A DNA stretch of 64,000 nt from Rhynochetos jubatus (taxonomy: Eukaryota; Chordata; Aves; Eurypygiformes; Rhynochetidae). Below are positions 33,183-45,000 of the stretch, piece by piece. Position 1 is the stretch's first letter; each line of letters begins with the position of its first letter. A program made the position numbers and the translations under genes. Below the pieces are notes generated by a model. That model was not told the DNA's origin, searched no databases, and worked only from the letters and a program-made list of their open reading frames with translations. The DNA is taken from positions 139,314,175-139,378,174 of the forward strand of contig CM050648.1 of assembly GCA_027574665.1 (NCBI GenBank), given 5' to 3'.

Positions 33183-33210
33183 AAAACTTCCTTAGATCTA
33201 AGGAAGTTTT
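33183..33210. repeat. Perfect 28-bp palindrome at CR1 junction
   Basis: Arms AAAACTTCCTTAGA and TCTAAGGAAGTTTT meet with no spacer, centred on the AGATCT between 33196 and 33197. The right half merges into the CR1 fragment that follows. Confidence 0.9.
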
Positions 33211-33405
33211 TCCTGGTGGTGAGGCACTGGGACAGGTGGCCCAGAGAAGCTGTGGATGCCTCATCCCTGGGAGTGTTCAAGGCCAGGCTGGATGAGGCTC
33301 GGAGCAACCTGGTCTAGTGGAGGGTGTCCCTGCCCATGGCAGGGGGGTTGGAACTGGATGGTCTTTAAGGTCCCTTCCAACCCAAACCATTCCGTGATGC
33401 TATGA
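33198..33405 (+). mobile_element. CR1 LINE 3' fragment
   Basis: The segment shows the CR1 tail in order: a block like gaggcactgggacaggtggc, 'cagagaagctgtggatgcc', 'ttcaaggccaggctggatga', 'cctgcccatggcag', 'ggttggaactggatgg', 'aaggtcccttccaaccc' and a degenerate tail 'ccattccgtgatgctatga'. It is heavily 5'-truncated. Confidence 0.95.
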
Positions 33406-36400
33406 AAAATTCAGCGAGGGGCTGTGGGAGCTGCCTCCTGCCCAGCCTTGGCCTTGGGATGCACGTGGGGCTCAGGGCCAGGGTGGTGAGAGCACAAGGG
33501 CCTGGGGCTGGTGCCCAGGACAGCTCTGCAGGCTGCTAACCCCAGTTTTGGAGCAGAGTAAACCTTATTTCTGACTTTCTTTACCATGTGGTTAATGTTA
33601 GCTGCTGCGGATAGTGATAAGCAAAACCTAGCGTCGACTGGGGCTGTTGCAGCAAACGTTCTGACACTTCCCACCTGGGCTGGTCTTCTCAAGATCCCCT
33701 CTTCTCTGGTTTCAACAGAACCGCAGAAATGTCCAGGTTGCTGGAAACATTTTTAAAATGAGCCCGGAAAGCAGAGCGCGTCGTTATCGCGAGCTGCTGA
33801 GCAAACAAGGGTTTAATGGGGTAGTGCAACTCTTTTTGCTTCAATTCCCTGCAAAAAAAGGTTGAAACACAAGGACGGGGGAGAAGCATTTGCTGAACCT
33901 GCATATCTATTTTTACTCCCCTGCTCCATAATGTTCCTAGAATAATTTTTTTAGTGCGCAGCAGGGTAGGAAAAAAAAATAGTGCTGATGGCATCTCTGC
34001 AATCCCCATTGTGCTGCGCGGAAAGAGGGCAGCTGCTTTGCTGACCTGTCACTTGCATAAACCCGCATTCCAGGTACAGAGGCCATTTGCTCATCGGGGT
34101 TTGACGAAATGGCCACGGGGGTTTATATATAGACCCTGCCTGTCCGGCCAAGTTGCCTTCAATTCTTGTAAGTTGAATGAAAGTTGGAGGGGGTGGGAGA
34201 GGATCAGCTTGAAAAATAGAGCCGCTAATCTGCTGGTGCCTCTGGGAGAGCCTGCCGGGATGTCCCGTCCCCCGCGGGGCTTCGAGCATCCCCGGGCATC
34301 CCGCTGGGAGGGGGAAGCAGGTGGTGCCCCCACACTGGCCCGCGGCTGCTCTGTGGGCAGCGGTCGCCACCGCAGGGCTGCCAGGGTCTTGAGTGATGAG
34401 GGAAGGCTGGGAGGAATATTTATAGCTTGTCTCAGCGCCGGGCCGGGGGCGATGGCCATCCCCGGGAACGTGAAGGGCACCAAATGTTCAGGGCAGCTCC
34501 CCGAGGACAGCGGGTTGCAGTGACCGAGAGCGCAAGTGCCCCGATGGTACGGGCAAGGGGTCTGCAGCACGGGCCCCACGCATCTTGCTGGGGCAAAACC
34601 CCCAGCCCATCCATCCGTGTGTTTTGAGCAGAGCAGGAGGAAACGCTTGGGGCTGGGCCGGGGGCACAGCTCATGCCCAGGGGTGCCCCGGTGGGAGACC
34701 CCAGCCCACCCTGAAGCCATCGCCGTGGAGCTCTGCTCCTGGCAGGGAGCACGGTTCTGTGCTGAGCAGCTGCCCTTGTTTAACCTGGTTTTGGGGATTG
34801 CACAGTTTGCCTCGGATCGTGCTGCTTTGATTATGCCAAAAACCCTCAGCAAAACAAAGGTTGCTTTGAGGTAGGAACACGTCGCCCTTGCCCCCAGCAT
34901 CCTCGCGGTGGAAAAAGCCCAAAGCAGCCTCAGCACCAGAGCCAGGCCCACGGCTGCCCCTGGACACCCACTGTCTTCCCCTGGAGATTTTGGGAAGTGA
35001 CCAACAGGGACTGGACTTGGTGTTAGTTCTTGTGTCTGTCTTACCTAAATGATTATTTTTGTTCTTTCTGAAAACGCTATGGACATTAAGGGTATTTTTC
35101 ACCTTTCCTTGAATAGATTATGCTTATCTCCATCAGAGTTCAAGTATCTGCTTGATACTTCGTTAATGGAACCGACGTGGATTTTCTTTGTGTGAAGTGA
35201 TCCCGTATCTGCTCCGAAATCTGACTCCTGAGTCCCGGGGTGAGCAGTAGAACTGTGCCACGTCGCCAGTTTTCACCACTTTGGTATGAATTAGCAATGC
35301 CCGATACTCGTGCGCAGGCTTTAGGCTCGGAGGTTGTGCCAGTAGCCAGAATTTCATCTTTGAAAAGTAAAATCCGTTTGCTTCCCGTGACTGTAGAGCA
35401 GATCTGGGACGTGGAAAGCACAGCGAGCGCACGCTCAAGGCGTCGTTGTCCAAAACCTCGTGGTGTTCAACGCCAGGTCATGGGCGGGGTGCGGGGCTGG
35501 CTCAGGGCCTTGGATGCTTGGATTTGGGAATGCCCTTAGTGGGTCTTTCAGCTTCATTTACCGATGAGCTCTTGCATGACGAGCCAGTGAGGCCAGGAGG
35601 GGTGGATGGCCTCGCCCCGTGGGGCAGGGTGGGGGTGATCACAGCAGCTCCTTTGGTAAAGAAGGGAGCGAGCTCCCGAGCAGAGCCGAGTGCATCCCTT
35701 CTGCTGCTGGCACTGCTGTGGGGTCTGTGTGTGGCTTCTCTGGCCGAGGCTGCTTCTCCACAGTGATGCCGGGGAATTTGGGATGGTTATTTTGGGGTTT
35801 AGGGAAGACAAACACCAGGTGACTTTCCAGGGGCTGGTTCCACAGTACACATACCCTCGGCAGCCACTGCCTGCGAGCAGCGAGGTTCTGTTCCTCGAAC
35901 CTGGCTTTGTTCGCCACACAGGGATTATTTGACTCTCCAGTGATACATGCCTCGGGTGCTTTGTTTTTCAGCCAGCTCCGCCGGCGACTCTTCATTCCTC
36001 CCAAGGGTATTGGTGCCGAGACATTTAACTGACAAAATTCCCCATCCATCCCCGCGCGCAGATGCGGGCCAGGCACCTGCCTGCCCCGAGATTCCCCCGG
36101 CGTACGCATGTCCGGGAGCCGTGGCTTTGTTCCTCGGGAAAGTCTGACTTTGATTTCAGCTCAGACGAATTCCTCCCTTCCTCCTGAGGCCCAGCGCCGA
36201 GAGCAGCCGGCTCTGGAAGCCCTGGGCAAATATGGCTGAGCTGTCAAAACCCACGTCAAACTAGGAATCCCGCTGCCTCTGCTGCCTTCTGCAGTGAAAT
36301 TTATTAGTATCTGTGAGCACCGATGGGCCACTTCAGTGTTCCGCTGCAGCGGGGACTTCGTACCTACGGAGGTGGGCACGCAGGTCCCTTGGGTTTGGCC

Positions 36401-36825
36401 GTGGTTGTTCTCCATCCGGAAAGAGGTAGGTTGCCCCACTGTGGATGTATCTTGCTTTTCTCCGGTCTACCCAGCCTTTCAATAAACTCTGATACTGCTA
36501 AAAATGTGGCTGAAAGGTTCATGTTCTGTTTTTTTTTCTTAAAGCCTCGTAACTTGCTTAGCGTCCCGCAGTGAATTCAAAGATGCTTCTGTGGGCACTT
36601 TCCATATTGACCCAAGCTGATCAATAAGACCTCTGTAAGGGGGGCTTGTTGGTGGGGAGAGTCCTCTGCGGCTCTGCTTGTACCCCAGGGTTCAAGGAAA
36701 TGTTGCCTGGATCTTTCTGAAAGGTTTGGCTTTTCGTGAAGGGTTACATCAAAAAATTTCAACCCCAGAAGCAAAATTTCTCAACTCTCCCAGGTAACTG
36801 AAATCCATGGGAGATTTCTCCTCAT
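33406..36825. other. Intergenic GC-rich DNA, no gene supported
   Basis: The longest open frame of the window (286 codons, minus strand 34091-34951) lies here. It overlaps equally long frames on the other strand, is Ala/Pro/Arg/Gly-rich and matches no protein I know. No repeat was recognised. Confidence 0.55.
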
Positions 36826-36907
36826 AGGATTGCTCCTATGAAGACAGGCTGAGCGAGTTGGGCTTGTTCAGCCTGGAGAAGAGAAGGCTCCGGGGAGACC
36901 TTATTAT
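36826..36907 (+). mobile_element. Short CR1 LINE internal fragment
   Basis: The segment carries 'tcctatgaagacaggctgag' then 'gttgggcttgttcagcctgg' and 'agaagagaaggctccgggga', ending 'gaccttatta'. This is the end of the CR1 reverse-transcriptase ORF. The same stretch recurs near 41704. It lacks the 3' tail, so it is truncated at both ends. Confidence 0.85.
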
Positions 36908-39900
36908 TACACTTTCAGTCGATTTTCTATCGGTCAACATAACAAGGCCAGAAGCACCGACCGCACGACTCTCTGCCCACGGCACGAGAGCGCCTTGGTG
37001 GGAAACAGGATTTCAAAGACGGTTTTGAGGCACGTTTCAGCTCTCGGTGACCGTGACTAATGTTGTTCTTTGACCACTCCATCCTGATGCGGCTCTTGCA
37101 GAGCACAGCACCTATCATCTCAGCCTGGCCGATTCTGCCTCTTGGCCTGGCATGGGACGTTAGGCACCAAAACCCTTGGAAACCCCCATATTCCCAGCAA
37201 TAACGTGGGAATGAGAACAGGTCTGCCTCTCACAGGATTGAAGGAGGGTGTGCTTGGGCTGCCGCAGCCTTCAGAGCCCTGGGAAGGGACCCCCCTCTTC
37301 AAGGTCCTCCTGCATCGCGGGTGGGGAACATACACCACTGAGAAATACCACAAATGTGACCGAGTGCTGCCAGCGATGTCTGTGCCCTCGGTGGGGTTCT
37401 GCTGCCGCAACTTCAGTGGGAACCATTAGCTTCGCCTTAAAAATGCACATATATCTCTGTGTCTTCTAGCTCAATCACTGCTTTCCAAGATGACCACGCA
37501 GAAACCCCCTGGTTTGTCCTTTGGTGCTCTCGCTTTGTCCAGCCGCGAGCTGCAGCACATCCCACGTGCGCCCCTGGGGCAAGAAGGCTGAGGTTTGCTT
37601 TCGTTCCAGGTCAGGCGCGTTTACCGTGTAACCTCGACGGGGCAATAACTCCCCGGAAGTCGCGGCGTTTGCGCGTAGGTGAGCGCTTCGCAGGTAGGTG
37701 GTGTGGCGAAGTCGGCGCCCTGCAACTGGCTTGTTTAGAGCAATAAAAATATATTGGGTTCCTAAGAGGTTGACCAATGGGTTTGGGAAACAGATGATTG
37801 ATTCACACAGCTGAGGAACAGGGATTGTAATATGTTTTGCCAGAGGAGACCAGTTTGACGGATGAGTTCATTTAAGGATTATGCTATAGATAGAGCTGTT
37901 GACAGAGTGAATTTGTTTTTATTTTTCATCAGTAGGTATAACACAAAGCAGGACTAATTGAAAGTACTTTCCTCGTGGCATCTGGTTGCGTTTCTTGCTT
38001 TAAGTCTTTCACACGCTGTAAAATTACACCCAAGGCTTTTCTTCGCTTCCATTTGCTTTCCAAGTTTTCCATCGCTGCTTTTCAAACGGGTTCCCAGTGT
38101 GTCGGACGCGTTAAGGAATTGCAGACCACACGAGAAATGGAGCTGGGCCGTCGCTTCTGCTTATGGCACAAATGTCCCGGGGCACGCCGCAAATCCACGC
38201 CTTGAGCAGACGCGCCGAGGTGGCCTCACCTTAGGGCTGACGGCGGAGCTGAAACACGAAAGCCCTTCCAGATATTTCTGATGGCATTTTAAACTGTGCC
38301 CTGTGCTAAATATCATTCCTACGCGGAGCGATCTCTTTCTGTGTAAGGCCCAAACCTGGAAGGTGATTATGTTTACCCAAGGAGGTGTTCTGGGGTTGAA
38401 GGAAGGTGTTAAGTTCTGGAAATAGCTTTTCCAAGCAGCCAGAGAGAACAAATCCCGGTGTTTCTTCAGGGATTTGGCTCGCTGTGTTCATTGCTGTCCC
38501 GGTTGGGCTGCTATCGCCTGCCTGGCTCGGGACGGGTGATCACCGCGGGGTCTGAGCTCGGCCGTTCGTGGCTGTCGCGGGGGCTGCACCCGGATCTCTG
38601 AGCTGAGATCATGCAGGCTGTCCGGGGAAACGACTGGACTCTGTGGTTCAAACCCGTCGTACGAATTTGATCTGTGGGTTTTGGCTTGTGGTTTTTTTTC
38701 TCTCTCTTTTCCAGTTGTGGTCAAATAAGAGTTTTCCAGAACTGACTCACAGAGGGCCAAAGAACAGGAACGCAGCAAGCACAACGGTGCCTGCCAAACG
38801 GACGGACTCGCCATCGCAAGGGAGAAAATACCCCCAGGCCTCTGCCACCGAGTCCCATACCTGAGGAGAAGAGTCCATGTGATCGCAGGATTACATTGCA
38901 GGCTAAATTCTAGCCTTCCCTTGGCCTCAGACCTGAACTTTAAGCACCAGCCAAAACATAATCCAGACTCGAGCACTGGCTATTGGTCTGTCTCATCTTC
39001 TGCGCATCATATGTGCAGTCATTCAACAGAAGCTGAAATGTACCTTCTCTGCCAAGAGCCGTTGCTTTCCAAACAACTACATCAGCGCGGTGAGCGATGG
39101 AGTTTCCATCAACTGCTGTAGGCCAAATGCAGTCATCTGAATTCAGGTCTTGGCAGGTATAGAAACTTGGAGTTGTCAGTGATTTTTAGATGAAATCGAG
39201 CTTAATTACGATTTCTCCTTCTGTGCTTTAATTCTGTTAAAGCTCTTGGAATCGCAGATGAACAGGAGCTTTTTGTCTCTTAGCTAGTGAGATTTTCTGT
39301 TCTTTAATTGACCTTTAAAATAATTTAGTCTGGGCTTGGATCTGGGTTAAATATAGCTGGTTATTTTCACTCCGAGTGTGTAATACACGAAAGAACCTAG
39401 GTATCCTTTGAATGTGTTTTGACAAGTGTCTGTGTGCAGGTATGTATTTATAAACATTTGCACTGTGTGTATTAAAATGACGCTTCCAAAATCCAGTGCT
39501 TTCTCTCCTGTGGCAAAATATTTGTACAAAATGTAGTGTTAGGTTTCCAAAACACGGGCATTTCAAAGAAAGTAAGGCACTTTCTGGAAAGAAGCTAGCA
39601 AGGAGGGGACAAGGATTGAGCCCTCCGTAGTTTTGAAGTGGACGTGGAGCCGTGATTCACTTTATCCCATAAAACCAGGACTAGATGGTGCCTAAACAAA
39701 TTGCCCAACAGCAAGGTTAAAGGAAGCAAAGGAACCACTTTTCTAACAGGCTTGATGGCACTGCGGAACGCCTCGCTAGTGGTGTTGTGGTAGCTAAAAC
39801 TTCCAAAAGGGTAGGATTGGACAAACCCATGGAAAGCAGCACTCTTCACTGCAGGAGCTCTGTGGATACAACAGACAACACGGCTATACAGAAGACCCTA

Positions 39901-41561
39901 AACCACTGCAGGCTAGAAGCTGGCTGGGTGAGGGACAACGGGTCTTCCCTTTCCCTCTTCCCCTTCTGATGCTTGTTTCCAAAGTACTGTCAGAGATGAG
40001 GTGCTGAGCTTCTGGTCTTATTAAATCTGATCATTCTTATCTACCTAATTTATATGAAAAGCCCATGAATTCAAAGGAACTACGGCTTGCAAAACAGAAG
40101 CAAGATCCCAGAAGCTTCTTGCCTCCAATTCCTTGCCTAAGACTGATTTAACTTAAAAAAAAATTTAATTAAAAAAAACCAACAAACCAACAAAGAAAAG
40201 AGAGAATAAATTTAAAGTAATTGGCAGCAGTTTACTCTGATTTCCAGACTTAAACTCCCTTTCCCTTGACCTGCTCTTCCCTTTTCTTCCCAATAGCAGA
40301 CAATCCCCATCCAACCTGGGAACACCCTATCTTTTCATATTCCCAAAATGGGAAATATTTAACTGTTTTCTTTTTCCTGTGCCTGTTACCTCAGCTTCCA
40401 GTTTTAGAGACCACAGGCCAAACCGCTGTCAAGAGGAGTCCTGAATACCAGTCTCCGGCAAGGCCGACCCGCAGTGTTTTGAATGTGTTGGCGGAAGCGA
40501 TGCCGCGAGTTCTGGGGACGGTGCTTTGAGCATGGTGAGGTCTCTGCTCCAGCGATGCTCGTCGTCCTGCAGATTGCTCGGTTGGAAGGTTTGTTCAAGC
40601 AGATGCTGCTTCTGCCAGCGCTGCGTGCAAGTATGTGTTGTGGTGGCATCAAAATGATGGGACTAGAGCTGGTTGGGGAGATTAAGATCTTTTTGCCTCT
40701 TTGAAAGACGTTGCTGGGATAGCAGGACACTGTAATGAAACCCAAGATTAGCTAGTGAGGCTTTAGGCACAGTCACGCTGGTACAGTCTTGTAGTTTATG
40801 GGGGTAGGGCCAGGTTCCTGTAAGCAGATGAATCCTCTGCTGGTGCTCACCATTTCTGATGTTTCAGGAGCCACCAGGAAACCACCTGAGCAGCTGCATG
40901 TCAATACTCGGCCAGCACATATTTGCATCCTGTGTAAACGCAATTATTTGGAACCGATTCCTCCCCTGAGGGCTTCGCTCCCTGGAGAAAAAAAAAAAAA
41001 AAGCTGTTGACTCTAATCCATAAAATAAAAAACTATCTGGGGGAACCAAGTCCTACACAGTGGAGGAATCCTCTGGTTCTGGAAGAGCAAATGGGTTTGA
41101 GTGGTGGCAGTGCCAGGCCTGAGGACTTTCTCACTTCTCCAGGTTGCGAGAGGCAACCTGGCAACAGGAGGCGATACCCACCCAGGGAGCTGCTCCTTGG
41201 GAGCTGGCCCACTGTTCCCTTGAAGGAACACCTTGGAAAGAACTTGAGGCTCCGAGGAGGATCAGATTGAATACAATTTCACATACCCTCATTCTTCCTA
41301 CCTGCCTTTTATCTCCCAGCCGTCATTTCTCATCTCCTTTGATGCTGGAACGATGCCCCACCCTTGCTTGTTCACAGCTGATGCTCCCGGAGGAGCTGGC
41401 TCTGGCTCCTCATCACGCCGCTGTTTGTGTAGCCATTTACACCCAGATCCCTACTCAATTGCACGGTCCGTATGTCAGAGATGGTGTTGGCTTGCAGATG
41501 GGTATAAGGTGGAGAAGTGTGGCCAGCAGATCGAGGGAGGGGATTTTCCCCCTCTGCTCTG
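36908..41561. other. Intergenic DNA, no gene supported
   Basis: Composition changes from GC-rich to mixed near 37750. A-runs lie at about 40157-40178 and 40989-41002. No exon, RNA gene or repeat family was recognised. Confidence 0.55.
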
Positions 41562-42096
41562 CTGAGACCCCACCTGCACTTCTGCATCCAGCACTGGGGC
41601 CCCCAGCATCAGAAGGATATCGACTGGTTGGAGCGAGTCCAGAGGAGGCCACGAAGATGCTCCGAGGGCTGGAGCACCTCTGCTATGGGGACAGGCTGGG
41701 AGAGTTGGGCTTGTTCAGCCTGGAGAAGAGAAGGCTCCGGGGAGACCTTATAGGACCTTCCAGTACATGAAGGGGCTGACAAGGAAGCTGGGGGGGACTT
41801 TTTACAAGGGCCTGTAGTGACAGGACAAGGGGTAACGGGTTTAAACTGCAAGAGGGTAGATTTAGATTGGATATCAGGAAAAAATTCTTCCCGGAGAGGG
41901 TGGTGAGGCCCTGGGACAGGTTGCCCAGAGAAGCTGTGGATGCCCCATCCCTGGCTGTCTTCAAGGCCAGGCTGGATGAGGCTCTGAGCAACCTGGTCTA
42001 GAGGACGGTGTCCCTGCCCATGGCAGGGGGTTGGAACTGGATGATCTTTAAGGTCCCTTCCAACCCAAATCATTGCATGAGTCTATGAGTCTATAA
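41562..42096 (+). mobile_element. CR1 LINE 3' end with reverse-transcriptase remnant
   Basis: This is the largest CR1 copy in the window. Its 5' part still reads as the C-terminal end of the CR1 polymerase: RPHLHFCIQHWGPQHQKDID in one frame and LFSLEKRRLRGDL in another, so at least one indel separates them. The 3' part has the standard tail from 'ggcctgtagtgacaggacaa' to 'aggtcccttccaacccaaat' and a degenerate repeat 'gagtctatgagtctata'. It is not functional. Confidence 0.95.
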
Positions 42097-45000
42097 ATGA
42101 GTGACTGGAGCAGACCAGCATCATGTCTGCTCTGCGTCATACTGCCTGCTCTGCGTCCCTGCTGCCTGCTCTTCTCCAGAATGAAAGACTTGGTAGGCAG
42201 GGCCCCAGGGGCTTTCCACTGCTCTTACCTTTTCCCTTGCCCTCAGGGTGGGATGGTGCAAAGAAATCAACCCAAGTCCAGAAACTGTGGCTGCAGCAGT
42301 GAGAGCGAAGGTGGAAGTGCCACGTATATTCTTTGGGAGGGAAAAGGTGAAAATGGTCCATTCTCAGGCAATAAAACATAACCTCTGCTCCTCCCACCTG
42401 ACAGCCTGTGATCAGAGTCATCAAATTCCCTCTTATAACTGCTGCTGCCACTTTTCAGGGGGTGGAAAACCCCATTAGCTCAGACCTACCAGTGCCACTT
42501 GGCAGCGGTGGTGATTTACAGCAGCAAAGACTCATCATCCGCAACTGTCAAGGCAGGATCTCCAACTTCATTTGAAACACGTTTTCTCCTCCAGATGATT
42601 TACTGCTCAAGCACGAGGTGGTCATTTAATCTCTTTTTTCTTCCCCCTTTGCCCACGACAGACTGGATCCCATGCACAATCCCCTTCCAGAGCTACAGTG
42701 TCAACCGAGCCTGAGCTGGCTGCTGGAAGAGGACTGCATAGACAATGGCCGTGTCCATTTTACCGGCATCTCCAGCATTTTATGCGGTGCCCGAATCTCA
42801 GCAGGCACCTCACGCCCGCTAATGGCTTTGTGAGTCAGCCAATCAATTGGTTATTTACGGCAGGCATGTCTCAAAACCGTCGGGTCAAGTTTTCCTACCC
42901 TGACGTATTTTGTTCAGAGGAACACATAAATCCTCTCCTGCCATTTGCAGCTTAAACCTTCTGAGTGTGAAGTCAGGGGGTTGAGGTTTCCAGCAATGGT
43001 AGTGAACTGTATTTTAAAGTGTTGTTCTCCTGACTGTCAGGGGCTTGGGCGCTTTGTCTGAGTCACGAGTCGGTTCATGCTGCAGGATCTATAGGCATTA
43101 AGCACTCTTTTTGGTGTCGTTCAGCTCCGGAGTTTGAAATCATAACCAAGGAAACTGAGACCTCTCCACTGTTGCTGTGTTTTTCTATTTGAGGTGCTCT
43201 TCTGAAAAGTGTCAATGACATCGTAGTTAAGTGCTCTGAAGTGAGACACAAGAAGGGGTGCAGAATTCCTGCGCTTGCAGAGTTTGATCCTGCAGCTCCA
43301 AAATTGATAAGATCATGAATGGAAGGATGAAGCACTTGTATAAAGTGAATTCTGGATTTTGTTATCAGGCCTCTAAAGACCCCAGTGCTCCAGTTCTTTG
43401 GAGCGGTGTATACCTCGGTGCTGCAGCAGCATGATTCAAAGATAACCAAAAGACTTCCCAGTCTTGAAGACTTAAACACTGACCACCAAGGAACAACTGT
43501 TCGTAGCAGCACCTACTGTGCACGAAGGGTCAGTCAGAGAACATGGGGTAATTCTGTGTATAAGTGGATGCTGCAGTGTCACAGTCATCTCTCTGTTCAG
43601 CCTGTACTGGTATCTCTTCAACAAATGTCCATGTTTAGAAGTGCAAAAACGTCTCTTGTAAATTCAAGTGGGGGAAGTCAAAATAACCCTGGTTTCTAAA
43701 GCCACGAGCGCCGTGCTACGTTTCAGTGATTTGAACAAGAAATTGCTTACAAAAGGAAACAAACTGCTAATGACACAAAGTGGAGATTTTGTTCGGTCTC
43801 ATGTCAGAAAATAAGCCTTTTCCTCATCAGGATGTAGGCAATCTCGTAACTGATAACATAGTGCAAAGACACCTTCAGCTTTCAACATTGTTATAATTTG
43901 GAAAAGATAATCCTGCAAACCAAAGCTCTTCAAGTGGCCCTGCCCCCAACCCTTGAAATGAAATCTAATTCAACTGATGATAAAAAAATATCTCTCTGAT
44001 CCAATTTAGCCTGATCCACAGAATTCCACGTGGATAAAAACCAGGGGTACCTGTGGCTGGGAGGCTGTGCAGAGCAGCACGGGATTCATCGTCTTCCTTT
44101 TCCCTGAGCGCTCGGAAGAAGTGACTGGACCTGCTGAACGATGATGAGCCAGTTGTAAAGGTAAGGACAAACATGACAACACAAACCCTGCCCTAGCGCT
44201 GATGTCTCTTCCTTTCATGGAAACAAGGTCAGTACCTGGGAGACAGCCTTGAACATTCTCTGTGCCACAGCCCATGCAAGGTGGCCCCTCTTGTTCTCAG
44301 ACCTCACTGACTTTTCCAGCCCTTCCTGACCCTCCAAGATAGTGATTTATGGACCTTTTCCCCCAAGGAGTAAGCTCAAACCTTGACATTGAGTCTTCCA
44401 GCCCGCACGGGACTCTTTGAGTGACAACAGCACATGAGAACAGGTTCAAGGCCCCAGCCTTGCCCCAGGGAGGGTCATCCACACCCTCCACACGCAGCCT
44501 GCTCGGAAGGACCATCAGCTCTGGATTTTCTCTGCAGGAGAGGAGGAGGAGGACTTTTCGGAGCTAGCTTACAACGTACTGAAATTGTGTGGACTGCCGG
44601 TTGCCCTATGATGGACTTACATGTGTTCATTTAGGTCCATGCTCTGGAAATGAGGAAGGCCCAAGTCCTTCATGGCATTGGTGCTGACAAGAGGAACAAT
44701 TTCCGCCTCAGGTGATTCAGTACTCGCAAGATATTGTGGCATTCCTCCGATTACAAATGGAGACCGCTTCGGCCCTGCAGCTTTTCAAGGCATGGGCATT
44801 TCTAGAGCACAAACAGAAACGAAGGAGAAGATGTAAACACTGAAGTGTTAACCCTTCAGTGACCTCTGAAACAGCTGCACGGGGAACGTGGAGCTTCAAA
44901 AAAGTTCCTTTTGTGGCACTCCTGTAGGTGATTTGATGTCCGTTTTCAAGGACGAACGGGCCCTTGTTAGAGGGTGGCAATGCACAAACCCGCACACACG

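Noticed and set aside
34091-34951. Longest open frame in the window (286 codons, minus strand)
   Set aside because: It is rich in Ala, Pro, Arg and Gly, overlaps comparable frames on the other strand, matches no known protein, and lies in GC-rich DNA where stops are rare.
41144-41770. 208-codon plus-strand ORF
   Set aside because: Its 3' half is frame-shifted CR1 polymerase remnant and its 5' half is unrelated flank.
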